Positions 1 through 9,663 of a DNA stretch of 64,000 bases are shown here, one piece after another. This DNA is from Formosa sp. Hel1_31_208 (GTDB taxonomy: Bacteria > Bacteroidota > Bacteroidia > Flavobacteriales > Flavobacteriaceae). The notes beneath the pieces were generated by a model that made no database searches, was not told the origin of the DNA, and was given only the letters and a program-made list of their open reading frames with translations. Within the stretch, counting starts at the first letter, position 1, and each line of letters begins with the position of its first letter. Both the position numbers and the translations under genes were made by a program. The stretch spans positions 1,272,501 through 1,336,500 of the forward strand of contig NZ_LT629733.1 of assembly GCF_900104785.1 (NCBI RefSeq). Direction: 5' to 3'.

Positions 1-2267
1 TTGGTATTGATAAGCGCATGCTCTATGTGACAGTCTTTGAAGGGAGTAATGATGCCGATAACTTGCCAATGGATCAAGAGGCCTACGATATTTGGAAACA
101 GTTTATACCAGAAGATCGCATCCTAATGGGTAATAAGAAAGATAATTTCTGGGAAATGGGAGATCAAGGACCTTGTGGACCTTGCAGTGAAATTCATGTA
201 GATATTCGATCAGCGGAAGAGAAGTCCAAAATAGATGGTAAATCATTGGTGAATATGGATCATCCTCATGTGGTTGAAATTTGGAATCTTGTCTTCATGC
301 AATATAACCGCAAAGCAAATGGCTCATTAGACAATCTTCCTGATAAACATATTGATACTGGCATGGGGTTTGAACGTCTTTGTATGGTATTACAAGGCGT
401 ACAATCTAACTATGATACCGATGTATTTACACCAATCATTCGTGAAATTGAAACGATTACAGATAAAGCCTACGGTAAAGACGAAAAAGTTGATGTTGCT
501 ATTCGCGTCATCTCAGACCATGTACGTGCCGTAGCATTTTCAATTGCTGACGGACAATTACCGAGTAACAATGGAGCGGGTTATGTCATTAGAAGGATTT
601 TGCGTCGGGCAGTTCGTTATGGATTTACCTTCTTAGATAAAACTGAACCATTTATCTATAGATTGGTTGAAGTATTAGTTAAGAAAATGGGCACAGCTTT
701 TCCAGAATTGAAGGAGCAACGTCAACTCGTTGAAAATGTCATTAAAGAAGAAGAGGCTTCATTTTTAAGAACTCTAGACCAAGGATTGATTTTACTGGAT
801 CGATTAATTGAAAATTCATCATCTAAAGAAATTTCAGGTGCTAAGGTTTTTGAATTGAAAGATACTTATGGGTTTCCAGAAGATTTGACCGATTTGATAC
901 TTCGCGAAAAAGGATTTGCGTATAATGTTGAGGAGTTTAAGCTGAAACTGAAAGAACAACAGGAGAGAGGTAAGCAAGCTTCGGAATTGAAATCTGATGA
1001 TTGGACAGTTTTAGTCGAAGATGAAGAGCAAGAGTTTGTTGGTTATGATACCTTAGAAACACAAGTAAAAATTACAAAATATCGTAAAGTTACTTCAAAG
1101 AAAGATGGTGAATTATATCAGTTGGTATTCAATATCTCACCGTTTTATGCGGAAGGAGGTGGGCAAGTTGGAGACAAAGGGTATTTAAAAGACGAACATG
1201 GGGATACTGTGTATATCATTGATACTAAAAAAGAAAATAATATTAGTGTTCACTTTACAAAAAACTTACCAAAACATATTACCGAGACATTTACTGCCTC
1301 AGTAGATGAAAAACAACGTTACCGTACAGAATGTAACCATACGGCAACCCATTTACTGCACCAAGCACTTCGAGAGGTATTAGGGACTCATGTGGAGCAA
1401 AAAGGATCGGCTGTTCACTCCAAATATTTACGATTCGATTTCTCTCATTTTGCAAAATTAACGGTTGATGAATTGCGAGATGTTGAGAATTTTGTGAACA
1501 GGCGTATCGATGGAAAGTTGCCGCTACAAGAGCAACGTAATATACCAATGGAACAAGCGATTGGTGAAGGCGCAATGGCCTTGTTTGGCGAAAAATATGG
1601 TGATGCCGTAAGAACAGTTCGATTTGGTCAATCTATTGAATTGTGTGGAGGTACACATGTTAAGAATACAGGCGATCTGTGGCATTTTAAAATTGTGTCT
1701 GAAGGCGCAGTGGCAGCAGGTATTCGTAGAATAGAAGCCATAACGAGCGACGCTGTTAAAGACTTCTATTTTGAAAATAATAGAGCGTTTTATGAAATGA
1801 AAGATTTGCTCAATAATGTCAAAGAACCTGTGAAAGCTTTGCGTAATTTACAAGAAGAAAATATTGGTCTAAAAAAACAAATTGAAAATTTATTAAAGGA
1901 AAAGTCAAAGTCAATTAAAGGGGAGTTGAAGAATGAATTAACTGAAGTTAATGGCATTCAGTTTCTAGCTAAAAAGTTGGATTTGGATGCAGGAGGTATT
2001 AAAGATGTGTGCTTTGATATGGGCAGTCAGTATGATAATTTGTTCCTTTTATTTGGTGCCGATAATGATGGTAAAGCTATTTTGTCTTGCTATATCTCGA
2101 AAGAATTAGTAGCTAGTAAGAATTTAAATGCAGGCCAAATTGTTAGAGAACTTGGAAAGTACATCCAAGGGGGAGGAGGCGGACAACCATTTTTCGCTAC
2201 GGCTGGTGGAAAGAATCCGCAAGGCATTGATGAAGCTTTGGTAGCAGTAAAAACATATTTAACCTAG
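1..2267 (+). CDS. alaS: Alanine--tRNA ligase (5' end cut by window edge)
   Basis: Charges tRNA-Ala with alanine and hydrolyses misacylated Ser/Gly-tRNA in the cytosol. The open frame runs in from before the window; about 755 residues are visible against roughly 870 in the family, so the first part of the catalytic domain is missing. Visible parts: the rest of the class II core, the editing domain with the HxxxH zinc motif (HTATH, codons near 1338) and the CGGTH zinc motif (1644-1658), a coiled-coil stretch, and the C-Ala domain ending in the glycine-rich [14 protein letters not shown] segment typical of AlaRS. Single-copy housekeeping gene. The GSCFA gene follows 36 bases later on the same strand. 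Identification is secure. Confidence 0.98.
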   Translation, partial: GIDKRMLYVTVFEGSNDADNLPMDQEAYDIWKQFIPEDRILMGNKKDNFWEMGDQGPCGPCSEIHVDIRSAEEKSKIDGKSLVNMDHPHVVEIWNLVFMQYNRKANGSLDNLPDKHIDTGMGFERLCMVLQGVQSNYDTDVFTPIIREIETITDKAYGKDEKVDVAIRVISDHVRAVAFSIADGQLPSNNGAGYVIRRILRRAVRYGFTFLDKTEPFIYRLVEVLVKKMGTAFPELKEQRQLVENVIKEEEASFLRTLDQGLILLDRLIENSSSKEISGAKVFELKDTYGFPEDLTDLILREKGFAYNVEEFKLKLKEQQERGKQASELKSDDWTVLVEDEEQEFVGYDTLETQVKITKYRKVTSKKDGELYQLVFNISPFYAEGGGQVGDKGYLKDEHGDTVYIIDTKKENNISVHFTKNLPKHITETFTASVDEKQRYRTECNHTATHLLHQALREVLGTHVEQKGSAVHSKYLRFDFSHFAKLTVDELRDVENFVNRRIDGKLPLQEQRNIPMEQAIGEGAMALFGEKYGDAVRTVRFGQSIELCGGTHVKNTGDLWHFKIVSEGAVAAGIRRIEAITSDAVKDFYFENNRAFYEMKDLLNNVKEPVKALRNLQEENIGLKKQIENLLKEKSKSIKGELKNELTEVNGIQFLAKKLDLDAGGIKDVCFDMGSQYDNLFLLFGADNDGKAILSCYISKELVASKNLNAGQIVRELGKYIQGGGGGQPFFATAGGKNPQGIDEALVAVKTYLT

Positions 2268-2303
2268 ATTTTTGAATTCGCTAGTCTCTACCATAAATTA
2301 GAA

Positions 2304-3254
2304 ATGAACTTTCAAACAAAGATACCGCTCCAACAACAGCCGTTTAATCAAATCGATTATCACTCCAAAACCCTGTTGTTAGGTTCTTGTTTTGCCGAGC
2401 ATATTGGCGACAAGTTTGAGTACTACAAATTTCAGAAGCAACAAAACCCTTTTGGAATTCTATTTCACCCATTAGCGATTGAGACTTTAGTGACCAATGC
2501 GATTAATGAAAAAGAATATACGAAAGATGATCTGTTTTTTCAAAATGAACAATGGCACTGTTTTGACGCACATTCGCGATTGAGCAATACTTCGGCCGAG
2601 GTGCTTTTGGAGAATTTAAACAATGCTATTAGATTCACCCATCAGTTTTTAAGCGAAGCTAGCCATGTTATTATAACACTTGGTACAGCCTGGGTGTATC
2701 GTTTTATTGAAACAGACTTGCATGTAGCCAATTGTCATAAAGTGCCACAAAAACAGTTTTTAAAAGAGTTGCTATCTGTCGATCAAATAAAAACATCTCT
2801 AGAGGCTATTGTAAGTTTGGTTAAAAGTATAAATCCTGAGGTTGTCGCAATATGTACGGTCTCTCCAATTCGACATATCAAAGATGGTTTTGTTGAAAAC
2901 ACTCGCAGTAAGTCGCATTTGATTGCTGCAATCCATCAATTGGTGGATGTTAGACAAGGAAATTATTACTTTCCATCTTATGAACTTATGATGGATGAAT
3001 TACGCGATTACAGATTCTATTCTGAAGATATGTTACACCCAAATACTACTGCCATCAACCACATTTGGAATCGATTTCAAAATGTATGGATTTCAAAAGA
3101 TGCTCTAGCAATGATGAATGATGTAGATGAGATTCAAAAAGGATTAGCACATCGTCCTTTTAATTCTAAATCGGATGCACATCACGCCTTCCTCGAGCGA
3201 TTAAAACAAAAGGAAACGCAAGTTCAATTAAGTTTTCCACATATCGTATTTTAA
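2304..3254 (+). CDS. GSCFA domain-containing protein
   Basis: A 316-residue protein whose N-terminal third carries the signature GSCFAEHIG that names the family, followed by a conserved FNPFGILFHP-like block (here QNPFGILFHP) and a late YFPSYE...EDMLHPN block. The family is widespread in Bacteroidota and is thought to have an SGNH-hydrolase-like fold: the GSC and the DxxHP-type motifs (DMLHPN) are the likely catalytic parts. The substrate is unknown. No signal peptide is apparent, so it is probably cytosolic. It lies 36 bases downstream of alaS and may share its transcript. The family call is firm; the function is not established. Confidence 0.9.
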   Translation: MNFQTKIPLQQQPFNQIDYHSKTLLLGSCFAEHIGDKFEYYKFQKQQNPFGILFHPLAIETLVTNAINEKEYTKDDLFFQNEQWHCFDAHSRLSNTSAEVLLENLNNAIRFTHQFLSEASHVIITLGTAWVYRFIETDLHVANCHKVPQKQFLKELLSVDQIKTSLEAIVSLVKSINPEVVAICTVSPIRHIKDGFVENTRSKSHLIAAIHQLVDVRQGNYYFPSYELMMDELRDYRFYSEDMLHPNTTAINHIWNRFQNVWISKDALAMMNDVDEIQKGLAHRPFNSKSDAHHAFLERLKQKETQVQLSFPHIVF

Positions 3255-3700
3255 AATTAAAGTATTTATTGTTTTATTTTTCATCTTGTAAAAAATAAGA
3301 TAGCAAACAGAAACGGGATGGTGCTTGGTGTTAAATCAATGAAAATCAGAGTCATAATTTTATAATACAGAGTCAAAGACTATTGGGATATACTTTTAAT
3401 ATTCCTTTGTCTGCATAGAGTCATAATAGCAATATAGAATAGTTGAGGATGTAGTTATTAGAAAATATTTTCTCTTTTGCGCTTAATCTTTTTTAATTGC
3501 TTCTTATCGAAAAAATCCTACAACAGAATCAATTAGTTATATATTGGTCCTGCTATTAATCAATTTTTATAAAAAAGCGTCAGTTAAAATTGTTGTCCCA
3601 AAAAGACCTATTTATTCTGATGCTTTTTTTGTGCTTTATAATGAAGTGGCTACATCAATAAAGTCTATACTTTAAGTTAAAAAAACAAGAAAGAATAATC
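3255..3700. other. Gene-free stretch, 446 bases
   Basis: No convincing ORF or RNA gene is visible. It separates the plus-strand alaS-GSCFA pair from minus-strand coaD. The motif AGAGTCA recurs three times (3347-3358, 3368-3375, 3417-3427), twice as AGAGTCATAAT. Near the right end, AAAAAAGCGTCAG (3571-3583) can pair with CTGATGCTTTTTT (3617-3629) across a 33-base loop, a weak terminator-like structure. Otherwise nothing is supported here. Confidence 0.5.
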
Positions 3701-4156
3701 TTATTTAAGCCTTACACTGTTTGGAACTAACTTGGTGTAGTCTCCATTATTTCTAATCACATCTCTCACTATTGATGAAGAAATGTAAGAGGTGTTTGCA
3801 GCAGTAAGCAAAAAGACCGTTTCTATTTTAGAAAGTTTTCTGTTCGTATGTGCGATGGCTTTTTCAAATTCAAAATCTGCAGGATTTCTTAGTCCACGGA
3901 GTATAAACTGAGCATTTATTTGTTTGCAGAAATCTATGGTTAAACCTTCGTAGGTTACGACGCTCACTTTTGGTTCATCTTTAAATGCCTCTTCAATGAA
4001 ATGCTTGCGTTCTTCAAGAGAAAACATATACGATTTCTCAGCATTAATGCCAATAGCAACAACAACGTCATCAAATAATGTGATGCTACGTTTAATAATA
4101 TCGTAGTGACCTAATGTTATGGGATCAAATGATCCTGGAAAAATTGCACGTTTCAT
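3701..4156 (-). CDS. coaD: Phosphopantetheine adenylyltransferase
   Basis: Fourth step of coenzyme A synthesis: 4'-phosphopantetheine + ATP gives dephospho-CoA. About 151 residues, the usual length. The nucleotidyltransferase motif FPGSFDPITLGH lies at the N-terminus (TxGH signature as TLGH) and the second substrate motif SYISSSIVRD lies near residue 125-135. The start chosen is the ATG at 4156, which puts MKRAIFPGSFDP at the N-terminus as in homologues; a TTG three codons upstream is less likely. It sits 35 bases downstream of ddl on the same strand, with a possible promoter -7 box just upstream. Identification is secure. Confidence 0.97.
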   Translation of the reverse strand: MKRAIFPGSFDPITLGHYDIIKRSITLFDDVVVAIGINAEKSYMFSLEERKHFIEEAFKDEPKVSVVTYEGLTIDFCKQINAQFILRGLRNPADFEFEKAIAHTNRKLSKIETVFLLTAANTSYISSSIVRDVIRNNGDYTKLVPNSVRLK

Positions 4157-4176
4157 ATAATACAAGACTTATTGTT

Positions 4177-4184
4177 CAAAGATA
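4177..4184 (-). promoter_or_regulatory. Candidate -7 box for coaD
   Basis: On the minus strand this reads TATCTTTG, a match to the Bacteroidota TAnnTTTG box, 20 bases before the coaD ATG. No TTG -33 element is obvious, so coaD could instead rely on read-through from ddl. Confidence 0.4.
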
Positions 4185-4191
4185 ATTATAT

Positions 4192-5166
4192 TTATTTGAG
4201 TGCTAACGCTATGGCGTTCTCAAATAAATCACTCATGCTAATACCTGCTTGTGCTGCTTGTTGAGGCAAGATGCTCGCAGCCGTTAATCCTGGAACCGTG
4301 TTCACCTCCAATAAATGTGGTTCTCCATCTTTAAAAATATATTCACTTCTACTAAAGCCTTTAAGACGTAACACGTCATAGACTTTCTTAGCCAATGCGC
4401 TTACTTTTTCGGCATCGGTAGCACTAATGCGCGCTGGTGTAATCTCTTGTGATTGCCCCATATATTTAGCCTGATAATCAAAGAAATCGTTATCTGAAAC
4501 GATTTCAGTTAGTGGTAATACGGTTACTGTGCCTTTATAGTTAATGACACCCACTGAAACTTCAGTTCCATCGAGATATGCCTCAATAATAACTTCGTCA
4601 TCTTCCTTGAAAGCTACGGCTAATGCATTCTGTAAATCTTCTTTTTCATACACTTTAGTAATCCCAAAACTACTTCCTGCTCTATTCGCTTTCACAAAAC
4701 ATGGTAAGCCTACCTTGTTGATAATAGCCGCTTCATCAATAGGGTCTCCTAAATTAATATAATAAGAAGTAGCAGTTTTAATACCATAAGGTTTTAGAAC
4801 ACTTAAACAATCTCGTTTGTTAAAAGTAAGAGCGGCTTGGTACATGTCGCTACTGGTATGAGGAATACCCAGTAATTCAAAATATCCCTGCATAATACCA
4901 TCCTCCCCTGGAGACCCGTGAATGGCATTAAAGACGCAATCAAATACTATTTTACGCTGAGCGATCACCATAGAAAAATCATTTTTATCTATTGGGAATT
5001 CTTCATTGGAATCATTAACGCATACCCATTTGTTTTTAAGAATATGGATACGATAGGCATTGTAGTTTAACTTTGAAAGTATGTCGTAAACCACTTGTCC
5101 GCTTTTAAGAGAGATTTCAAACTCGCTAGAATACCCTCCCATAATGATGGCAATATTTTTTTTCAT
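4192..5166 (-). CDS. ddl: D-alanine--D-alanine ligase
   Basis: Makes the D-Ala-D-Ala dipeptide for peptidoglycan in the cytosol, using ATP. It has 324 residues, the normal length. An ATP-grasp protein: N-terminal MGGYSSEFEISLKSG (glycine-rich loop and the ligase glutamate), the central NAIHGSPGEDG motif, ATP-binding KANRAGSSFGITKV, and C-terminal LLEVNTVPGLTAAS with the metal-binding Glu/Asn. It is followed by coaD 35 bases downstream. The next gene upstream, a PASTA protein, diverges. Single clear ATG start. The identification is secure. Confidence 0.97.
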   Translation of the reverse strand: MKKNIAIIMGGYSSEFEISLKSGQVVYDILSKLNYNAYRIHILKNKWVCVNDSNEEFPIDKNDFSMVIAQRKIVFDCVFNAIHGSPGEDGIMQGYFELLGIPHTSSDMYQAALTFNKRDCLSVLKPYGIKTATSYYINLGDPIDEAAIINKVGLPCFVKANRAGSSFGITKVYEKEDLQNALAVAFKEDDEVIIEAYLDGTEVSVGVINYKGTVTVLPLTEIVSDNDFFDYQAKYMGQSQEITPARISATDAEKVSALAKKVYDVLRLKGFSRSEYIFKDGEPHLLEVNTVPGLTAASILPQQAAQAGISMSDLFENAIALALK

Positions 5167-5294
5167 TGATACTGAATTTATAGATGCTGAATCTTGATCA
5201 GAACTTCAGAATTGAATTTAAACAATAAAACTCTTTATTATTGAGTTAAGCTAAAATACCAAATAAACCCATAATAAAAACGCTTTCGTTTTTA

Positions 5295-5302
5295 TATATT
5301 TG
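5295..5302 (+). promoter_or_regulatory. Candidate -7 box for the PASTA-rluD pair
   Basis: TATATTTG, a perfect TAnnTTTG box, ends 20 bases before the PASTA gene ATG. No clear TTG is seen at -33. Confidence 0.55.
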
Positions 5303-5322
5303 TTGCTAAGTAAATTTATGAC

Positions 5323-5886
5323 ATGAGTCTCATTCAGTTTCTAAAGAGTAAAACGTTTTTTATGCAACTAGCACTCGCTGTGGTTGCTCTTATTGTCATT
5401 GTGTTTTTGACATCTCTTTGGCTTAAAAGCACAACCAATCATGACGAGTTCATCACCGTTCCAGATTTAAAAGGAAAAACTTTGGGTACTGTTGAAATTG
5501 AACTCAATGATAATGATTTGGTGATGGAGATTCAAGATTCAGCAAATTATAATCCTAAATACCCGAAATTTTCTGTGATTGAGCAATATCCAAGGGCTGG
5601 CGCTCAAGTGAAAGAACAACGAAAAATATACTTAACTTTAAATCCGTCAGGATATCGCAAAGTAGCAATTCCAAATATTGTAAGACGTACCTTTAGACAA
5701 GCCAAACCAACTTTGGAGACCTTAGGGTTTGAAGTTGGAAATGTGACATACGTTAACGACATAGGTAAGGACGAGGTGATCGCCATCAAGTTTAAAGGTA
5801 AAACTTTAGAAGCCGGAGAGCTACTTCCATTAACCTCAAAAATAGATGTTGTTTTAGGAAACGGAAAACGAGGTTCATCGAATTAA
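5323..5886 (+). CDS. PASTA domain-containing membrane protein
   Basis: A 187-residue protein with one N-terminal membrane helix (about residues 12-32, ALAVVALIVIVFLTSLW) and two PASTA repeats outside: residues about 42-112 (VPDLKGKTLGTVEIEL...) and 115-182 (IPNIVRRTFRQAKPTLETLGF...). PASTA modules are known to bind peptidoglycan or its fragments in Ser/Thr kinases and PBPs, but here there is no kinase or transpeptidase domain. It lies 3 bases upstream of the pseudouridine synthase gene, a pairing I associate with Flavobacteriaceae. The adjacent divergent ddl fits a cell-envelope context. The role is inferred only. Confidence 0.88.
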   Translation: MSLIQFLKSKTFFMQLALAVVALIVIVFLTSLWLKSTTNHDEFITVPDLKGKTLGTVEIELNDNDLVMEIQDSANYNPKYPKFSVIEQYPRAGAQVKEQRKIYLTLNPSGYRKVAIPNIVRRTFRQAKPTLETLGFEVGNVTYVNDIGKDEVIAIKFKGKTLEAGELLPLTSKIDVVLGNGKRGSSN

Positions 5887-5889
5887 ATC

Positions 5890-6924
5890 ATGACTACAGA
5901 TACCACTACCACAGACCAGAATGACGATGAGTTGTTCGAGCATCATTCATTTGTTGTGGATAAAGGTCAAACCCCTTTACGTATTGATAAATACTTAATG
6001 AATTTCATTGAAAATGCGACACGTAATAAGATTCAAGCAGCTGCAAAAGATGGAAGTATTTATGTGAATGATATTCCAGTAAAACAAAATTATAAGGTTA
6101 AACCTTTTGATAAGATTCGCGTATTATTTGAACACCCTCCTTATGAGTATTTGTTGACACCTGAAGATATCCCTTTAGATATTGTGTATGAAGATGAGGA
6201 GTTATTAGTTATCAATAAATCGGCAGGTATGGTTGTGCACCCTGGTCATGGTAATTATTCAGGAACATTGATAAATGCCTTAATTTATCATTTTGAGAAC
6301 TTACCTAATAACTCTAGTGAACGTCCAGGATTAGTGCATCGTATCGATAAAGATACGAGTGGTTTATTAGTGGTGGCAAAGACCGAACATGCGATGACAC
6401 ATTTATCTAAGCAATTTTTTAATAAAACAAGTGAGCGTGAATACGTTGCTATTGTTTGGGGAAATATGACCGAAGATGAAGGTACTGTTGAAGGGCACAT
6501 CGGGAGGCATCCTAAAAACAGACTGCAAAACACCGTATTTGAGGGCGATGATGAAGATAAAGGTAAACCTGCAATAACACATTACAAAGTAATAGAACGT
6601 TTGGGTTATGTGACCTTGGTATCCTGCAAATTAGAAACAGGTCGTACACATCAAATTCGCGTGCATATGAAGCATATTGGTCACACCTTATTTAATGACG
6701 AACGTTATGGAGGTGAGCGCATCTTAAAAGGAACTACTTTCACCAAATACAAGCAGTTTGTTGAGAATTGTTTTAAGATCCTACCAAGACAAGCCCTTCA
6801 CGCCAAAACGCTAGGCTTTGAGCATCCTAAGACTGGAGAATTTATGAGTTTTGATACGCCAATACCCGAGGATATGCAGCAGTGCATTGAAAAGTGGCGA
6901 CATTATGCGACTCATACAAAATAG
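5890..6924 (+). CDS. rluD: RluA-family 23S rRNA pseudouridine synthase
   Basis: Converts uridines to pseudouridine in rRNA; the closest functional type is RluD (23S helix 69). 344 residues: an S4 RNA-binding domain at about residues 25-85, then the catalytic domain with HRIDKDTSGLLVVAKT (catalytic Asp in RxDxxTSG) and the late C-terminal KTLGFEHPKTG motif. Cytosolic. Its ATG lies 3 bases after the PASTA stop, so the two are co-transcribed. The exact target uridines cannot be told from sequence; RluD is the likeliest assignment because the S4 domain is present. Confidence 0.92.
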   Translation: MTTDTTTTDQNDDELFEHHSFVVDKGQTPLRIDKYLMNFIENATRNKIQAAAKDGSIYVNDIPVKQNYKVKPFDKIRVLFEHPPYEYLLTPEDIPLDIVYEDEELLVINKSAGMVVHPGHGNYSGTLINALIYHFENLPNNSSERPGLVHRIDKDTSGLLVVAKTEHAMTHLSKQFFNKTSEREYVAIVWGNMTEDEGTVEGHIGRHPKNRLQNTVFEGDDEDKGKPAITHYKVIERLGYVTLVSCKLETGRTHQIRVHMKHIGHTLFNDERYGGERILKGTTFTKYKQFVENCFKILPRQALHAKTLGFEHPKTGEFMSFDTPIPEDMQQCIEKWRHYATHTK

Positions 6925-7121
6925 GTATTGATGTTATTATTTGTTATCGTCTTCTAGGTATTACAAAGGTTAAGGTTTACTCCCACATTTCTGACTTCTA
7001 ATTCATTGGTGAATAGCAATCATTCACTAGTATATTTTTGTAAGGAATTCCAATTTTAGCTAAAACCACGACGCCCCATTACTTTTAGTTATGGCGATAT
7101 AGAAATATTTGAAATCGTTTA

Positions 7122-7153
7122 TTTGACAAGTCCCTATGAGTGTTGTAAATTTG
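7122..7153 (+). promoter_or_regulatory. Promoter of yaaA (TTTG-N20-TAAATTTG)
   Basis: TTTG at 7122-7125, 20 bases, then TAAATTTG at 7146-7153: both elements of the Bacteroidota primary-sigma promoter at the expected spacing. The yaaA ATG is 19 bases after the -7 box. This is one of the best promoters in the window. Confidence 0.8.
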
Positions 7154-7172
7154 AAATAAAATATTTCGATAG

Positions 7173-7931
7173 ATGAAACTCGTATTATCACCGGCAAAAT
7201 CTTTAGACTACGATAGCAAAATTCCAACAACTAAAAACAGTGAAGCTTGTTTTTTAAATGAGGCAGATCGTTTAAATAAATTACTAAAAAAGAAATCGGC
7301 TAAAAGCTTATCGAAGCTCATGCATATTTCTAATAATTTAGGTCAATTAAACTATGAGCGCAATCAAGAATGGAGTTTGCCTTTTAATCAAGAAAATGCA
7401 AGGCCTGCAGTCTATGCCTTTAGCGGCGATGTATATAGAGGTTTAGATGCCTATTCTATCGATACTAAGAAATTGGAGATACTCCAAAATACCGTTCGTA
7501 TCATTTCTGGATTATATGGAATATTAAAACCTTTAGATTTGATCCAGCCTTACCGATTAGAAATGGGTACGAAATTTCCGGTAGGTAAAAACAAAAACTT
7601 GTACGAGTTCTGGAAAAAGCAAGTGACTCAATCTTTAAATGATGAATTAGAAGATGATGAGCTCTTTCTTAATTTAGCGAGTAATGAATATTTTAAGGCC
7701 ATCGATACTAAAGCCTTGAAAGTACCTGTGATTAATGTGAAGTTTCAAGAACTTAAAAACGGTCAATACAAAACTATAGGCATCTTCTCTAAACTCGCAA
7801 GAGGTTTAATGACAAGATATATCATTGATACCAATGCTAAGACTATTGAAGATATTAAAGGGTTTGATGCTGAAAACTACCGATACACAGAAGCGTTATC
7901 AACAGATAAAGAATTAGTGTTTACCAGATAA
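7173..7931 (+). CDS. yaaA: Peroxide stress protein YaaA (DUF328/UPF0246)
   Basis: 252 residues, full length, beginning KLVLSPAKSLDY, the family hallmark. YaaA lowers intracellular free iron during hydrogen peroxide stress in E. coli and binds DNA; the role here is by family. Cytosolic with no signal peptide. Other conserved blocks include PAVYAFSGDVYRGLDA and YRLEMGTKFP. It has its own strong promoter. Its stop codon (7929-7931) directly abuts the stop codon of the convergent THX gene (7932-7934), leaving no room for a terminator. Confidence 0.95.
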   Translation: MKLVLSPAKSLDYDSKIPTTKNSEACFLNEADRLNKLLKKKSAKSLSKLMHISNNLGQLNYERNQEWSLPFNQENARPAVYAFSGDVYRGLDAYSIDTKKLEILQNTVRIISGLYGILKPLDLIQPYRLEMGTKFPVGKNKNLYEFWKKQVTQSLNDELEDDELFLNLASNEYFKAIDTKALKVPVINVKFQELKNGQYKTIGIFSKLARGLMTRYIIDTNAKTIEDIKGFDAENYRYTEALSTDKELVFTR

Positions 7932-8057
7932 TCACTTCTTTAAATTGGGATTGATCTTGTCTTCAGTTTTAGGTCGTTTTTTGATACGTGGTCGTCTTAC
8001 GCCATAAGACCCTCGATTTATTTTTCCTCGTTTTGATTTTTTATCGCCTTTTCCCAT
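7932..8057 (-). CDS. 30S ribosomal protein THX
   Basis: A 41-residue, very basic protein read directly from the minus strand: it starts MGKGDKKSKRGKINRGSYGV and continues RRPRIKKRPKTEDKINPNLKK. The MGKGDKKxKRGKI...GSYG pattern is the Bacteroidota version of ribosomal protein THX, which in Thermus sits in a cavity at the top of the small-subunit head and stabilises it. The start is the only ATG and gives the conserved N-terminus. No Shine-Dalgarno is visible. It is easily missed because of its size. Convergent with yaaA at zero distance; divergent from the TPR gene. Confidence 0.92.
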   Translation of the reverse strand: MGKGDKKSKRGKINRGSYGVRRPRIKKRPKTEDKINPNLKK

Positions 8058-8144
8058 GTCATTGTCATTTCTTGATTATGCTTAATTTAATGAATAATTG
8101 AGACTTTACTTTAGTATTTTTAGCCTTTAATCTTAATTTAACAC

Positions 8145-8867
8145 ATGGCCTATTATTTTATTATTGCGTTGCAAGTATATTGTATATACCATTTAATTAA
8201 AAACGGAAATACCTATTATTGGATCTTTCTTATTATTTTCTTGCCATTGATAGGTTGTATTGTTTACCTCATTACGCAAGTGTATAATAAGCGTGATGTC
8301 GTAAAAATACAGGAGGAGCTCACAACAATTATTAATCCGACGAAAAAAGTTAGAGATCTCGAGCAAACTTTAGAATTTTCTCAAACTTTTCAGAACAGAG
8401 TCAATTTGGCTGACGCTTTTTATGATATCAAAGACTTTACCAGTGCTATTATGCATTATGAAGCAGCTATTGCCAAAGATTTTCATGATGATTTACATGT
8501 CATATTTCAGTTAATAAAGGCATATTACTTTAATGATGATTATAAAAAGGTTATTTCATACGCGGAAAAGGTAAAAACTCGACCCGATTTTAAAGGTTCG
8601 AAAGTGCAGTTTTTTTATGGATTGTCTTTAGTTAAATTAGGCAAAACTGAAGAAGCAGAACCACATTTACAGGCGATAGATCAGCGGTATTCTAACTATG
8701 ATGAACGCTTAGTGTTGGCTCAATTTTTAATAAGTCAGAATAGATTTGAAGCCGCGAAGGACCTTCTCAATGAAATCTACACCGAATCACAGTACATGAC
8801 ACCTGTCAATAGAAAGAAATACAGAGCTACTATAAGAGAGGTTGAAGAGCTATTAAAAACGATGTGA
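8145..8867 (+). CDS. Membrane-anchored TPR protein with PLDc_N-like N-terminus
   Basis: 240 residues. The N-terminus (about residues 4-45) has two hydrophobic segments with LIKNGNTYYWIFLIIFLPLIGCIVYL, resembling the PLDc_N (cardiolipin synthase N-terminal) membrane module. Residues about 75-235 are helical and TPR-like (FSQTFQNRVNLADAFYDIKD, AIMHYEAAI, AKDLLNEIY). No phospholipase HKD motif is present, so it is not a synthase. The role is unknown; a scaffold at the inner membrane is a reasonable guess. Its TGA stop is followed immediately, in the same frame, by the next gene. Confidence 0.8.
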   Translation: MAYYFIIALQVYCIYHLIKNGNTYYWIFLIIFLPLIGCIVYLITQVYNKRDVVKIQEELTTIINPTKKVRDLEQTLEFSQTFQNRVNLADAFYDIKDFTSAIMHYEAAIAKDFHDDLHVIFQLIKAYYFNDDYKKVISYAEKVKTRPDFKGSKVQFFYGLSLVKLGKTEEAEPHLQAIDQRYSNYDERLVLAQFLISQNRFEAAKDLLNEIYTESQYMTPVNRKKYRATIREVEELLKTM

Positions 8868-9521
8868 TTGTTTTTACATGAACATCCATATCGGCCATTT
8901 ATTCAAAGTAATACCACCAAACTCATTGTAGGTACTATGCCACCTCCACGATTTAGTACAGGAGATTTACTTGCGAAAGATGTCGATTTTTGCTATGGTA
9001 GTTATTATAACTCGTTATGGCTATACATTGACGAGATTCACCAATTGGGTTTACGCTACGATAATTCCAAAGATGCTATATGCCAACGTAAAGATTTTTT
9101 AAAACAGCACAAGATTGGAGTTTGTGATATTGTAGAATCTGCAGTGCGCAAAAAGATAGACGCCTCAGATTTAGGGATGACCAATATAATTTTAAGAGAT
9201 ATTATAGGATATTTAAAACGTTTCCCAAACATTGATACCTTATTATTCACAGGGGGGAATAGTAAAAACGGTCCAGAATATTTCTTTAGAAGACATTTAA
9301 AAACGTATAAACTTAGTTTAGAATTGGTCTCTAATGAGGTGCCAAGGGTTCATAAGTTTTCTGTGGAAGATCGAATAATCAAAACTGTTTCCTTAACGTC
9401 TAGTTCAGGAGCTGCAAATATATCTATCAGCCGACAGCCACTTTACCAGCAACTCAATGCCAAGAACCCCAGTTTCAACACCTTTGATTTTAGAGTGCTT
9501 CAGTATCGGGAGTTTTTATAA
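8868..9521 (+). CDS. Uracil-DNA glycosylase-superfamily protein
   Basis: 217 residues. The segment KLIVGTMPPPRFSTGD near the N-terminus resembles motif 1 of the uracil/mismatch-DNA glycosylase superfamily (G-x-x-P), followed by DFCYGSYYNSLW; the C-terminal SLTSSSGAANIS segment resembles the motif 2 region. A base-excision-repair role is inferred from the fold family only. The start appears to be a TTG (8868-8870) directly after the TGA of the TPR gene; this retains FLHEHPYRPFI, which I regard as conserved in relatives. The next ATG (8937) would cut into motif 1. Same frame as the upstream gene, one stop codon apart. Confidence 0.8.
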   Translation: MFLHEHPYRPFIQSNTTKLIVGTMPPPRFSTGDLLAKDVDFCYGSYYNSLWLYIDEIHQLGLRYDNSKDAICQRKDFLKQHKIGVCDIVESAVRKKIDASDLGMTNIILRDIIGYLKRFPNIDTLLFTGGNSKNGPEYFFRRHLKTYKLSLELVSNEVPRVHKFSVEDRIIKTVSLTSSSGAANISISRQPLYQQLNAKNPSFNTFDFRVLQYREFL

Positions 9522-9663
9522 TAGCCATAAAAAGATTTAATTTTTTGTTTGACGTGCTTTAAACTTTAATTGAATTTATATTTAGTCTTTGAGTCGCTCT
9601 AATCTCCTTTTCAAAACCTTCTTCAATATATCTTGTATTTCAGCTATTACATCTTTGACTTTT

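Noticed and set aside
7007..7029. Hairpin TGGTGAAT/ATTCACTA between rluD and yaaA as terminator
   Set aside because: Short stem, no T-run after it.
9585..9663. Basic amphipathic frame on the minus strand right after the DinB stop
   Set aside because: About 27 codons in a shifted frame with no start codon; may be a decayed tail but cannot be supported as a gene.
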